Source: Luteimonas aestuarii (GTDB lineage Bacteria > Pseudomonadota > Gammaproteobacteria > Xanthomonadales > Xanthomonadaceae). From it: 64,000 bases of DNA. A program made the position numbers and the translations under genes. The notes beneath the pieces are model-generated. The model did no database searches. It worked only from the letters and a program-made list of their open reading frames with translations, and had not been told where the DNA came from. Shown here piece after piece: positions 51,214 through 61,300 of this stretch. The DNA lies in contig NZ_SMTF01000006.1 of NCBI RefSeq assembly GCF_004357985.1, positions 62,001-126,000 on the forward strand. Direction: 5' to 3'. Positions within the stretch are counted from its first letter, which is position 1; every line of letters begins with the position of its first letter.

Positions 51214-52596
51214 CTAAAGCCGGTTGACCCGGAACTTGCGGCCCTTGATCTTGCCCTCGCGCAGGCGGGTCAGTGCCTTGCCCGCCTGCGCGCGCGCGAT
51301 GGCGACGTAGCTGCGGGTGGCGAAGACGTCGATCTTGCCGATCGCATCCTTGTGCAGCCCGGCATCGCCGGTCAGTGCGCCGACGATGTCGCCGGGGCGC
51401 AGCTTGTCGGTCCGCCCGGCGTCGATGCGCAGCGTCGCCATCGCCGCCGCGGGGACGTTGCCGGGCTTGCCGGCCAGCGGCTGCACGCGCTCCCACCGCA
51501 GGGACTGGCCGATGCGTTCGGCCACCAAGTCGGCGCGCGGCCGCTCGCGCGGTGCGCACAGGCTCAGTGCCAGGCCATCTCGGCCGGCGCGACCGGTGCG
51601 GCCGATGCGATGCTGGTAGATGTCGGCGTCGTGCGGCAGCTCGTAGTTGACCACCGCGCCGATGTCCTCCACGTCCAGCCCGCGCGCGGCGACGTCGCTG
51701 GCCACCAGCACGCTGCAGCTGCGGTTGGCGAAGCGCACCAGTACCTCGTCGCGGTCGCGCTGGTCCATGTCGCCGTGCAGCGCCAGCGCGGAGAAGCCGT
51801 AGTGCTCCAGCGAACCCGCGACCTCGGCGACCTCGGCGCGGGTGTTGCAGAACACCACCGCCGACGCGGGCATGAACTGCAGCAGCAGCGCGGCCAGCGC
51901 CTGCACCCGGCGCGCGGGTTCGACCTCGAAGAAGCGCTGTTCGATCGTCGCCGGCTGCGCGCCGCCTTCGATGCTGACTTCCCGTGCATCGCGCAGCATG
52001 GCATTGCCGAGGGCACGGATGGCCTCGGGGAACGTGGCCGAGAACAACAAGGATTGACGATCCTTGGGCAGGCGCTTGACCAGGTCGCGGATCGCCTCTT
52101 CGAACCCCATGTCGAGCATGCGGTCGGCTTCGTCCAGCACCAGCGTGCGCACGCCACGCAGGTGCAGGGCCTTCTTCGCGACCAGTTCCTGCAGGCGCCC
52201 GGGCGTGCCGACCACGACGTGCGGGTCGTGTGTCAGCGACGCGAGTTGCGGCCCCAGCGGAATGCCACCGCACAGGATCGACACCTTGAGGTTCGGAATG
52301 CCCACCGCCAGCTTGCGCAACTGCTTGCCCACCTGGTCGGCCAGCTCGCGCGTGGGGCACAGCACCAGTGCCTGCGTCTGGATGCGCGCGGGGTCGAGCC
52401 GCGCCAGCAGCCCCAGCCCGAAGGCCGCGGTCTTGCCGCTGCCGGTCGGCGCTTGTGCGATCAGGTCGCGTCCGTCGAGGATCGCCGGCAGCGCCTGCGC
52501 CTGGACCGGCGTCATCGCGGCATAGCCCAGGGCATCGATGCCCTGCAGCAGGGCGGGCGGAAGGGGCAGCGCGGTGAAAGGTGTGGACTCGCTCAT
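51214..52596 (-). CDS. dbpA: ATP-dependent RNA helicase DbpA
   Basis: A 460-residue DEAD-box helicase of normal DbpA length: Q-motif TPVQAQALP, AQAPTGSGKT, PTRELA, DEAD, SAT, HRIGRTGRAG, then the C-terminal RNA-binding domain (DKLRPGDIVGALTGDAGLHKDAIGKIDVF...). DbpA binds hairpin 92 of 23S rRNA and remodels 50S precursors in the cytoplasm. Confidence 0.95.
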   Translation of the reverse strand: MSESTPFTALPLPPALLQGIDALGYAAMTPVQAQALPAILDGRDLIAQAPTGSGKTAAFGLGLLARLDPARIQTQALVLCPTRELADQVGKQLRKLAVGIPNLKVSILCGGIPLGPQLASLTHDPHVVVGTPGRLQELVAKKALHLRGVRTLVLDEADRMLDMGFEEAIRDLVKRLPKDRQSLLFSATFPEAIRALGNAMLRDAREVSIEGGAQPATIEQRFFEVEPARRVQALAALLLQFMPASAVVFCNTRAEVAEVAGSLEHYGFSALALHGDMDQRDRDEVLVRFANRSCSVLVASDVAARGLDVEDIGAVVNYELPHDADIYQHRIGRTGRAGRDGLALSLCAPRERPRADLVAERIGQSLRWERVQPLAGKPGNVPAAAMATLRIDAGRTDKLRPGDIVGALTGDAGLHKDAIGKIDVFATRSYVAIARAQAGKALTRLREGKIKGRKFRVNRL

Positions 52597-52673
52597 GCGG
52601 ACATGATCGCAGGTCCGGAGACGACACCGCCGGCAGGTGCCGGCGGTGTGCGTGGATCAGGGCGCGTGCCCGG

Positions 52674-54536
52674 TCACGCCGCCTTCTGGCGCTCGATCCA
52701 CTGGTCCACGCGACGCTCCAGCAGGTCCAGCGGCATCGCGCCGCCGCCGAGGATGGTGTCGTGGAAACCCTTGATGTCGAAGCGCTCGCCCAGCTCGGCC
52801 TCGGCCTTCCTGCGCAATGCCTGGATCCGGATCATGCCGACCTTGTAGGCGGTGGCCTGGCCCGGCATGATCAGGTAGCGCTGGATCTCCGACTCCATCG
52901 CCGCCTGCGGGATCGAGCCGTTCTCGCGGAAGTAATCCAGCGCCTGCTGCTGGGTCCAGCCCTTGGCGTGCATGCCGGTGTCCACCACCAGGCGGATCGC
53001 GCGCCACATTTCCGACATCAACCGGCCGTAGTCGGAATACGGGTCTTCATAGGTGCCCGGCATTTCCTTCGCCAGCCACTCCGAATACAGGCCCCAGCCT
53101 TCGGCGTAAGCCGTCGAGTTATAGCGCGTGCGGAACACCGGGATGCCCTGCAGTTCCTGCGCGATCGAGATCTGCATGTGGTGGCCGGGCAGGCCCTCGT
53201 GGTATGCGATGACCTCCATCTCGGTCTTCGGCATCGCGTCCATGTCCGACAGGTGCGCGTAGTAGATGCCGGGGCGCGAACCATCGGCGAGTCCGGGGTA
53301 ATAGTGCTGCGCGGCACCGTCCTGTTCGCGGAAGGGTTCGACGCGACGCACCACCAGGTCGGCCTTGGGCAGGATGCCGAAGTACTGCGGCAGCACCTGC
53401 TTGATGTTGTCGATCGCCGCGGTGGCATCGTCGATGTAGGCCTGGCGGCCGGCATCGGTATTGGGATACTTGAACTGCGGATCGGTGTTGATGAACTCGA
53501 AGAAGGCCTGCAGGTCGCCTTCGAAGCCCACCGTGTCCTTGATCGCCTCCATCTCGCCGCGCAGGCGCGCCACTTCATCCAGGCCCAGCTGGTGGATCTC
53601 GTCGGCGGTCATTGCCGTGGTGGTGTTCTGCTTGAGCTGGTAGGCGTAGTAGTCGGCGCCGTTGGGGTGGGTGGTGCCCACGCCGGCGGGGTTGACCAAC
53701 GCATTCGCCTGCTCCTGCTCGCTCCAGGCGATGAGTGCGTCGTAGGCCGGCTTGACGTGTTCGACCAGGGCCGTGCGCGCCTGCTGCTTCAATTCGGCGG
53801 CGCGTTCGGCGGTGATGGTGCCGCCCTCGGCAAGGGCGTCGGCCTTGCGCTGCAGGTCGGCCCACAGCGCGCTGTCGGCGCCGCTGTCGAACGGCGCACC
53901 GCTGACCACCTTGCGCGACTGGTCGATCACGCCTTCGAACGCGAACCGTGGCGGGCGGATGCCGTCCGCGGCAGAGGCGCGCGCATTGTCCAGCAGCTGG
54001 TCGAAGAACCGCGGCACCTGGCCCAGGCGCGACAGGTAGGCTTCGTAATCCTGTTCGTCCTCCACCTGGTGGAAGTTGATCAGGAAGGTCGGCAGCATGC
54101 TGTGCATGCCGTTCATCTGGTCGAACGGATACCCGTTGCGCAGGAAGGCCATGCCGTCGCGCGCGTCCTCGTACTGGCGCTTCCACAGGTCCCACGACAG
54201 TTTCGTGTCGTCGTCGAGGTGGTCGTAGTTGAAGTCGGCCTCCATCTTCGCGACCGAGGCTTCCAGCCAGGCCAGCCGCTTGTTCATGCCGTCCTCGGAG
54301 GCATCGTCGAGCTGGTCGTTGAGCTCCTTGCTGCCGTAGAAGGTCAGCATCACCGGGCTGAAGCGCATCCACTCCTCGTACTGCGCATCGAACCACGCGT
54401 TGGCGCGCTGCGATTCGTTGCGGACTTCTTCTGCGCTGGGTGCGGCCGCGGCAGTCGAGTTGCCCGGCTGCGGCGAGCAGGCGGCAAGGGCGAGGGCCAG
54501 CGCGAGCGCGCTGCAGGCAAGGACGGGACGACGCAT
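52674..54536 (-). CDS. DUF885 family lipoprotein
   Basis: A 620-residue protein with lipobox (LAAC, C20). It matches DUF885, a large helical family with peptidase-like character: ARNGYPFDQMNG..., VIAYHEGLPGHHMQISIA (HEGLPGHH is the candidate zinc site), and AEGWGLYSEWLAKEM. Presumed metallopeptidase anchored to the envelope; not proven. Confidence 0.92.
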   Translation of the reverse strand: MRRPVLACSALALALALAACSPQPGNSTAAAAPSAEEVRNESQRANAWFDAQYEEWMRFSPVMLTFYGSKELNDQLDDASEDGMNKRLAWLEASVAKMEADFNYDHLDDDTKLSWDLWKRQYEDARDGMAFLRNGYPFDQMNGMHSMLPTFLINFHQVEDEQDYEAYLSRLGQVPRFFDQLLDNARASAADGIRPPRFAFEGVIDQSRKVVSGAPFDSGADSALWADLQRKADALAEGGTITAERAAELKQQARTALVEHVKPAYDALIAWSEQEQANALVNPAGVGTTHPNGADYYAYQLKQNTTTAMTADEIHQLGLDEVARLRGEMEAIKDTVGFEGDLQAFFEFINTDPQFKYPNTDAGRQAYIDDATAAIDNIKQVLPQYFGILPKADLVVRRVEPFREQDGAAQHYYPGLADGSRPGIYYAHLSDMDAMPKTEMEVIAYHEGLPGHHMQISIAQELQGIPVFRTRYNSTAYAEGWGLYSEWLAKEMPGTYEDPYSDYGRLMSEMWRAIRLVVDTGMHAKGWTQQQALDYFRENGSIPQAAMESEIQRYLIMPGQATAYKVGMIRIQALRRKAEAELGERFDIKGFHDTILGGGAMPLDLLERRVDQWIERQKAA

Positions 54537-54620
54537 CGGGCGGGCTCCTGGGACGGGAAAGCGCCCAGTGTGCCCGCGCCCCGGGCGCCGCGACCAGTGC
54601 GTTTGGTCACGCGCGACGGT

Positions 54621-55664
54621 TCAGCCCGAGGTGACCGCCTCCAGGATGCGCTTGCCGGTGCGGATGTCGGCGGCCGCTTCCGCCTCGACGGCATCGGCAG
54701 CCGCGTCCCCGCCATGCGTGCCATCGCAGTGCTGCTGCATCAGCGGGCAATGCGTGCTCATGTAGTCGATCTCGAGGTTCAACCGCTCCAGCAGGAAGTC
54801 GACGAAAGCGCGCACCTTCGGCGACTGCGCATGGCCGCGCGGGAACACCGCATTGAGCTGGTACTCGCCGCCGGTCCAGCCTGCCAGCACGCGCTTGACC
54901 ATCCCCTGTTCGACGAACGGCTTGACCATCACGTCCGCGGCGATGGTCAGGCCTTCGCCGCAGAGCAGCGCACCCTTCCAGGCCGAGGGATCGTTGGCGA
55001 CCAGGATCGGATTGACCGGGAACGCCTGGCGGCCGTTGCCATCGTCGAGGAAGAAGGCATAGCCGTTGCCGTTGCGGTTCTTCGGGCTGGCCAGGGTGCG
55101 GTGGTACTGCAGCTCGTCCGGATGCAACGGCTCGCCATAGCGGGCGATGTAGGCGCTGCCGGCGTACACCTGCGTGTGCAGCACGCTCAGCTTGCGCGCG
55201 ACCAGCGTCGAATCGGGAAGGTCGCCGAAGCGCAACGCGACGTCGATCTCGCCGGCGATCAGGTCCAGCGGCTCGTTGCTCAGCAGCATCTCCACGCGCA
55301 CTTCCGGATGGCGCGAATGGAACTCGCCCAGCAGCGGCGCGATCTTGTCGATGCCGATCGAATACGGCGCGGTGAAGCGCAACCAGCCGCGCGGGCCGGC
55401 CTGCAGCTGGCTGACGGCGCTTTCGGCTTCGTTGAGGTCGCGCGCGATGCGTTGCGAATGTTCGAAGTACACGTTGCCCGCTTCGGTCAGGCCCAGCTTG
55501 CGCGTGGTGCGATGGAGCAACTGCGCGCCGAGGCGCGTTTCGAGTTCCTGCACCTTGCGGCTGACCGTGGTCTTGGGCAGGCGCAGCGACTTGGCGGCGC
55601 CGACGAAACTGCCATGTTCGACCACCTTGACGAAGATCAGGGTGTCGTTGAGATCGTGCGACAT
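54621..55664 (-). CDS. LysR family transcriptional regulator with Cys/His C-terminal extension
   Basis: A 347-residue LysR protein, about 40 residues longer than most. Winged helix (FVGAAKSLRLPKTTVSRKVQELE), usual effector domain, then an extension with THCPLMQQHCDGTHGG, where three histidines and two cysteines cluster, followed by an alanine/glutamate-rich helix. It is divergent from the RND efflux operon, so likely its regulator. The cluster could bind metal or sense redox state, but that is inference. Confidence 0.92.
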   Translation of the reverse strand: MSHDLNDTLIFVKVVEHGSFVGAAKSLRLPKTTVSRKVQELETRLGAQLLHRTTRKLGLTEAGNVYFEHSQRIARDLNEAESAVSQLQAGPRGWLRFTAPYSIGIDKIAPLLGEFHSRHPEVRVEMLLSNEPLDLIAGEIDVALRFGDLPDSTLVARKLSVLHTQVYAGSAYIARYGEPLHPDELQYHRTLASPKNRNGNGYAFFLDDGNGRQAFPVNPILVANDPSAWKGALLCGEGLTIAADVMVKPFVEQGMVKRVLAGWTGGEYQLNAVFPRGHAQSPKVRAFVDFLLERLNLEIDYMSTHCPLMQQHCDGTHGGDAAADAVEAEAAADIRTGKRILEAVTSG

Positions 55665-55702
55665 GAGGGGCTCCGGAAGGGGAAGTGGTTTAGCCCACCT
55701 GC

Positions 55703-55740
55703 GGGATAATTATTCCCTTAATTCTGGACTAATCAAGTCC
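55703..55740. promoter_or_regulatory. Candidate operator region of the efflux operon
   Basis: In the 123-base gap between the divergent LysR and small membrane-protein genes. GGGATAATTATTCCC (55703-55717) is an imperfect palindrome with a perfect inner ATAATTAT. GGACT-N5-AGTCC (55726-55740) is a perfect short inverted repeat. GGGATAAT recurs at 56036 in the start of the second operon gene. Confidence 0.45.
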
Positions 55741-55787
55741 TGCTTTGATGCGTATCGTGCTCGCCATTCCCCACGAGGCCTGCCGCC

Positions 55788-56033
55788 ATGCGCAGCTCCC
55801 CGCGTCGCCATCTCTCCTATGCCAGCTTCATGCTGCTGCTGGCAGCGGACGTGCTGGTCCTGTCGATAGTCGTTCTGGATCAATTGCTTACCGTGCCGGA
55901 GGCCTGGCTGGTCGGGTTGTCCGCCGTGCTCACCCTCGCGGCGATGCCGGCCCTGCTGAAGCTGTCGGATGCGGTGTTCGCGATGGCCCGCCGGCACCGG
56001 AATGTCCCGTGGACGGGAGAATCATTCCCATGA
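55788..56033 (+). CDS. Small two-helix membrane protein
   Basis: An 81-residue protein with two hydrophobic segments (YASFMLLLAADVLVLSIVVLD and WLVGLSAVLTLAAMPALLKLS). First gene of the efflux operon; the next start overlaps its stop (ATGA). No family recognised. Confidence 0.55.
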   Translation: MRSSPRRHLSYASFMLLLAADVLVLSIVVLDQLLTVPEAWLVGLSAVLTLAAMPALLKLSDAVFAMARRHRNVPWTGESFP

Positions 56034-56860
56034 ACGGGATAATCGATAACGGGACAATCGCCCCGGCCCTGCTGGTGCTGGGCGCAGGCGGCGAAGCCGG
56101 CCGCGGCGTGGTGCGTGCCGCGCTGGACGATGGCCGCGCCGTGGTCGCGGTGTCGCACGACGCTGCCGCCCTGCAGGCGTTGCGCGGTGCGCATCCCCGC
56201 GCCCCGCTGCGCACGCTGCAAGCCTCGGTCGCCAGCGACGGCGACGCAGCCGGACTTGCCGCGCGCCTGCGTGCGCTGCGTATCGGGTTCGACGGCGTGG
56301 TGGCCAGTCTGGTGGGAGACCACCCCTGCGGTCGCCTGGTCGAGCAGCCGGACAGCGTGCTGCGCAAGACCCTCGACGAGGACCTGATGCCGCACCTGTT
56401 CGCGGCGCGCCATCTGTTCCCGATGCTGTCGGAACATGCCGCGTCGGGCTACGTGCTGATCGGTGGGCCGGGCGGCGACTATCCGTGGGCCGGGTACGGG
56501 CACTGCTCGATCGCCGCCGCGGCACTGCGGATGATGGCGCGCGTGCTGCATGACGAAGCCGCCCGGCACGGCCTGCACGTGCAGTTGCTGGCGCTGGATG
56601 CGCCGCTGGATGGCACCCGCGCCGCGCACGATGCTGCGGCATTCGATCGCGCCACGACCACCGGTCGCCGTGCGCTGGCGATGCTCGACATCGGCCGGGA
56701 AACCCTCCGCCCGTCGCATCCGGACAGGCACCGCGCCGTGCCGCGACACCCCACCGACCACTTGCCCGCACGCGAACTGCGCGATGCGCGGGCGTTGCTG
56801 TCCTCGCTCTCCGTCCTTCCTCCCACCTCCCCAGGGATCCTCCACGATGAAGCCTTCTGA
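56030..56860 (+). CDS. SDR-like protein without the catalytic YxxxK
   Basis: A 276-residue protein with a Rossmann-type nucleotide site (LLVLGAGGEAGRGVV) and an SDR-like later part (GYVLIGGPGGDYPWAGYGHC). The catalytic Y-x3-K is not there: after the tyrosine comes GHCSIAAA with no lysine. It may bind a cofactor without reducing, or be a decayed enzyme. The first codons lie inside two imperfect 13-base direct repeats. Its end overlaps the adaptor gene by 14 bases. Confidence 0.72.
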   Translation: MNGIIDNGTIAPALLVLGAGGEAGRGVVRAALDDGRAVVAVSHDAAALQALRGAHPRAPLRTLQASVASDGDAAGLAARLRALRIGFDGVVASLVGDHPCGRLVEQPDSVLRKTLDEDLMPHLFAARHLFPMLSEHAASGYVLIGGPGGDYPWAGYGHCSIAAAALRMMARVLHDEAARHGLHVQLLALDAPLDGTRAAHDAAAFDRATTTGRRALAMLDIGRETLRPSHPDRHRAVPRHPTDHLPARELRDARALLSSLSVLPPTSPGILHDEAF

Positions 56861-58061
56861 TGCCGCCGCGGCACGCGAGCCGCGCAACGAGTTGTTCGAC
56901 CCCGTCGTCTTCCGCCCCGTCGTCGCTGCCCTTGCGCTTGCGCTCCTGATCGGGTGCAGCAGCCAGGCGGCGCCCGGCGAAGGCGCCCCGCCGCCGCCGG
57001 AAGTCAGCGTGGCGCCCGTGCTCTCCGAACAGGTCCGCCAGTGGGACGACTTCACCGGCCGCGTGCAGGCGGTGCAGAGCGTCGAGCTGCGCCCGCGCGT
57101 GAGCGGCTATGTCGAGCGCGTGGCCTTCACCGAAGGCCAGGACGTGCGCATGGGCGACCTGCTGTTCGTGATCGACCCGCGGCCGTATCGCGCCGCTCTG
57201 GCGCAGGCACAGGCGCAGCTGGAGCGCGCGCGCAGCGAAGCGCTGCTGGCCAACGCGCAGAACGCGCGTGCACAGGCGCTGGTGGATGCGAAGGCGATCT
57301 CGCGCGAGGAGTTCGAGACCCGCAATGCCGCCACCGCCCAGGGCAACGCCGCGGTGCGCGCGGCCGAAGCCGCCGTCACCGCCGCGCGGCTCAACCTCCA
57401 GTACACCGAGGTGCGTGCACCCATCGACGGCCGCGCAGGTCGTGCGTTGGTGACGGTCGGCAACCTCGCCCAGGCCGACGCCACCCTGCTGTCGACCGTG
57501 GTCTCGCAGGACCCGGTGCATGTGTACTTCGAAGCCGACGAACGCACCTGGTTGCGCTATGCGCAGCTCGCACGCGACGGCGAGCGCGACGGCACCGGCA
57601 ATCCCGTGCGGGTCGGGCTGGCCAGCGATGAAGGCCATCCGCACACCGGCACCGTCGATTTCGTCGACAACCACGTCGATCCGGCCACCGGCACCATCCG
57701 TGCGCGTGCGGTGCTGCGCAATCCGGACGGCGTGTTCACGCCCGGCCTGTTCGCGCGCGTGCAGCTGGAAGGCAGTGGCCAGTTCCAGGCACTGCTGGTC
57801 GACGACAAGGCGGTGCTGACCGACCAGGACCGCAAGTACGTCTACGTGCTGGACGAAGGCGATACCGCACAGCGCCGCGACGTGGTGCTTGGGCCGATGA
57901 TCGACGGCCTGCGCGTGGTCGAGCGCGGCCTGGCGCCCGGCGACCGGGTCATCGTCAACGGCGTGCAGAAAGTCTTCATGCCGGGCATGCCGGTATCGCC
58001 GCAGCCCGTGGCGATGCGCGACGCGACGCCGCCACGCGTGGCCAGCGCCGGCGTGCAGTAA
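56847..58061 (+). CDS. RND efflux periplasmic adaptor (MFP)
   Basis: A 404-residue adaptor. The signal region has a lipobox-like cysteine (LLIGCSS), then the hairpin/lipoyl part (GRVQAVQSVELRPRVSGYVERVAFTEGQDV, coiled coil about 105-165) and beta barrel (YTEVRAPIDGRAGRA). It joins the inner-membrane pump to the outer-membrane channel and belongs to the AcrA/MexE-like group. Followed, after an unusually long gap, by the pump gene. Confidence 0.92.
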   Translation: MKPSDAAAAREPRNELFDPVVFRPVVAALALALLIGCSSQAAPGEGAPPPPEVSVAPVLSEQVRQWDDFTGRVQAVQSVELRPRVSGYVERVAFTEGQDVRMGDLLFVIDPRPYRAALAQAQAQLERARSEALLANAQNARAQALVDAKAISREEFETRNAATAQGNAAVRAAEAAVTAARLNLQYTEVRAPIDGRAGRALVTVGNLAQADATLLSTVVSQDPVHVYFEADERTWLRYAQLARDGERDGTGNPVRVGLASDEGHPHTGTVDFVDNHVDPATGTIRARAVLRNPDGVFTPGLFARVQLEGSGQFQALLVDDKAVLTDQDRKYVYVLDEGDTAQRRDVVLGPMIDGLRVVERGLAPGDRVIVNGVQKVFMPGMPVSPQPVAMRDATPPRVASAGVQ

Positions 58062-58316
58062 CCCGCAGCGCACCTCGCCTGGAGCTGCAAGGGGCGAGGT
58101 GCGCGAACGTACCGCTCCGTTCGCCATGGAAGGTGCGCGGGGCGTCCCCTGGGCCGTTCGCTGCCAAGCGGCAGGACGGCCTCCTCCGGCTGGCGACCCT
58201 TCCACGGCCCCTCTCCCCGAACCGGGGAAGGTCGCCGGGCCGGAACCTTTTCCGTTCACCTCGTGCGCACGTGCGCACGGGACCGCCGCCGACGTGCCGC
58301 GCACAGGACCAATGCC

Positions 58317-61300
58317 ATGGGCTTCTCGAAATTCTTCATCGACCGGCCGATCTTCGCCGCCGTGCTGTCGATCGTCATCTTCGCCGCCGGCCTGCTGGCG
58401 ATCCCGAACCTGCCGGTCAGCGAATACCCCGACGTGGTGCCACCGGCGGTGGTGGTGCGCACGGTGTATCCGGGCGCCAACCCCAAGGTGATCGCCGAGA
58501 CCGTGGCCACGCCGCTGGAGGAAGCAATCAACGGCGTCGAGGACATGATGTACGTCAAGTCCGTGGCCGGCTCCGACGGCGTACTGCAGCTCACCGTCAC
58601 CTTCCGCCCCGGCACGGATCCCGACGAGGCCGCGGTGAAGGTGCAGAACCGGGTGGCGCAAGCGCAGGCGCGCCTGCCCGAGGACGTGCGCCGCCAGGGC
58701 GTGACCGTGCAGAAGCAGTCGCCGGTATTCCTGATGGTGGTGCACCTGACCTCGGAGGATGGCAACCACGACTCGCTGTACCTGCGCAACTACATGCGCC
58801 TGCACGTCAGGGACGAACTGGCGAAGATCCCCGGCGTGGGCGATGCGCAGCAGTTCGGTGGCGGCGACTACGCGATGCGGCTGTGGCTGGACCCGGACAA
58901 GGTGGCTTCGCGCGGCATGACCGCCGGTGACGTGCTGCGCGCGGTACGCGAGCAGAACGTGCAGGTGTCGGCCGGCCAGCTGGGCGCCGAACCGATGGCC
59001 AACGGCAGCGACTTCCTGCTGCCGATCAATGCGCGCGGGCGGCTGGAGTCGGTCGAGGAGTTCGGCGACATCGTGCTCAAGGCCGGCAGCGACGGCGAGA
59101 TCGTGCGCCTGGCCGACGTGGCCCGCATCGAACTCGCCGCCGGCGACTACACCCTGCGTTCGCGGCTGGACGGCAAGAACGCCTCGGCCATCGGCATCTT
59201 CCAGGCGCCCGGCGCGAACGCGCTGGAGATCCGCGATGCGGTGGTGGCGAAGATGGACGAGATCCGCCCGTCGCTGCCACCTGGGGTGGAGATCCAGTCG
59301 ATCTACGACACCACCATCTTCGTGCGCGACTCGATCAACTCGGTCATCGTCACCCTGCTCGAAGCGGTACTGCTGGTGGTGCTGGTGGTGATCCTGTTCC
59401 TGCAGACCTGGCGCGCGTCGATCATCCCGCTGCTGGCGGTGCCGGTGTCCATCGTCGGCACGTTCGCGGTGTTGCACCTGCTGGGCTTCTCGATCAACAC
59501 GTTGACCCTGTTCGGGCTGGTGCTTGCGATCGGAATCGTCGTGGACGACGCCATCGTGGTGGTGGAGAACGTCGAGCGCCACATCGAGAACGGCGCGCAG
59601 CCGCTGGACGCCGCGCACCTGGCGATGAAGGAAGTGTCCGGCCCGATCATCGCGATCACGCTGGTGCTGTGCGCGGTATTCGTGCCGATGGCCTTCCTCG
59701 ACGGCGTGACCGGCGAGTTCTACAAGCAGTTCGCGGTGGCGATCGCGATCTCGGTCGCGATCTCTGGCCTGAACTCGCTGACCCTGTCGCCGGCCCTGGC
59801 CGGGCGCCTGCTGCGCGCGCACGACGCACCGAAGGACAGGCTGACGCGCGGCATCGATCGCGCGTTCGGCTGGGTGTTCCGTCCGTTCAACCGCTTCTTC
59901 AAGCGCAGCTCGGACCGCTACCACGGCAGCGTCGGCCGCATCCTCGGCCGGCGTGGCGCGGTGTTCGCGGTGTATGCCGGGCTGCTGCTAGCCACCGGGG
60001 TGATGTTCAACACGGTGCCGGCGGGCTTCATCCCGGTGCAGGACAAGCAGTACATCATCGCCGGCGTGAAGATGCCCGAAGGTGCCTCGATCGAGCGCAC
60101 CGACACGGTGCTCAAGCGCATGGCCGACATCGCGTTGGACGTCGAAGGCGTGGCCCACGAGGTCGCGTTCCCGGGCCTGAACCCGCTGCAGTTCACCAAC
60201 ACGCCCAACCACGGCGTGGTGTTCTTCACCCTCACCCCCTTCGGCGAGCGCTCGCGCAGCGCGGAGGACATCACCGCCGAGTTGAACCAGAAGTTCGCGT
60301 CGATCCAGGAAGGCTTCACCTTCGCCTTCATGCCGCCGCCGATCCAGGGCCTGGGCAACGGCTCGGGCTGGTCGCTGTTCGTCGAGGACCGCACGCGGCT
60401 GGGTTACGGCGAACTGCAGAACGCGGTGCAGGCGTTCCAGGGCGCCGCGGCGCAGACGCCCGGCCTCGGGTTCCCGATCAGCAGCTACCAGGCCAACGTG
60501 CCGCAGCTCGACGCCGAGGTGGATCGGGTCAAGGCCAAGGCGCAGGGCGTGCCGCTGACCGAGCTGTTCGACACGCTGCAGACCTATCTCGGCTCGGCCT
60601 ACGTCAACGACTTCAACATGTTCGGCCGCACCTGGCAGGTGATCGCGCAGGCCGACGGCCAGTTCCGCGACGAGGTCGGCGACATCGCCAACCTGCGCAC
60701 GCGCAACGACCGCGGCGAGATGGTGCCGATCGGTTCGATGGTGGACATCCGCGAGACCTATGGCCCCGATCCGGTGATCCGCTTCAACGGCTATCCCGCG
60801 GCCGACCTGCTGGGCGACGCCGATCCGCGCGTGTTGTCGTCGGGCGAGGCGATGGCCGCGGTGACTGCGCTTGCCGAACAAGTGCTGCCGCCTGGCATGG
60901 GCATCGGCTGGACCGACCTCAGCTACCAGCAGGCGACGCAGGGCAGCGCCGCGTACATCGTGTTCCCGCTGGCGGTATTGCTGGCGTTCCTGGTGCTGGC
61001 GGCGCTGTACGAAAGCTGGACGCTGCCGCTGGCGGTGATCCTGATCGTGCCGATGACCCTGCTGGCGGCGCTGTTCGGCGTGTGGCTGGCGGGGGGCGAC
61101 AACAACGTGTTCGTGCAGGTGGGCCTGGTGGTGCTGATGGGCCTGGCGTGCAAGAACGCCATCCTGATCGTGGAGTTCGCGCGCGAACTGGAGTTGCAGG
61201 GCAAGGGCATCGTCGAGGCCGCGTTGGAAGCCTGCCGCCTTCGCCTGCGCCCGATCGTCATGACATCCATCGCCTTCTGTGCCGGCGTGGTGCCGCTGAT

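Noticed and set aside
52581-55709. Long open frame opposite DUF885 and LysR genes
   Set aside because: No start context or domain; the - strand genes are clear.
56022-59924. Long open frame (1300 codons) opposite the efflux operon
   Set aside because: Shadow of GC-rich coding DNA; no recognisable domain.
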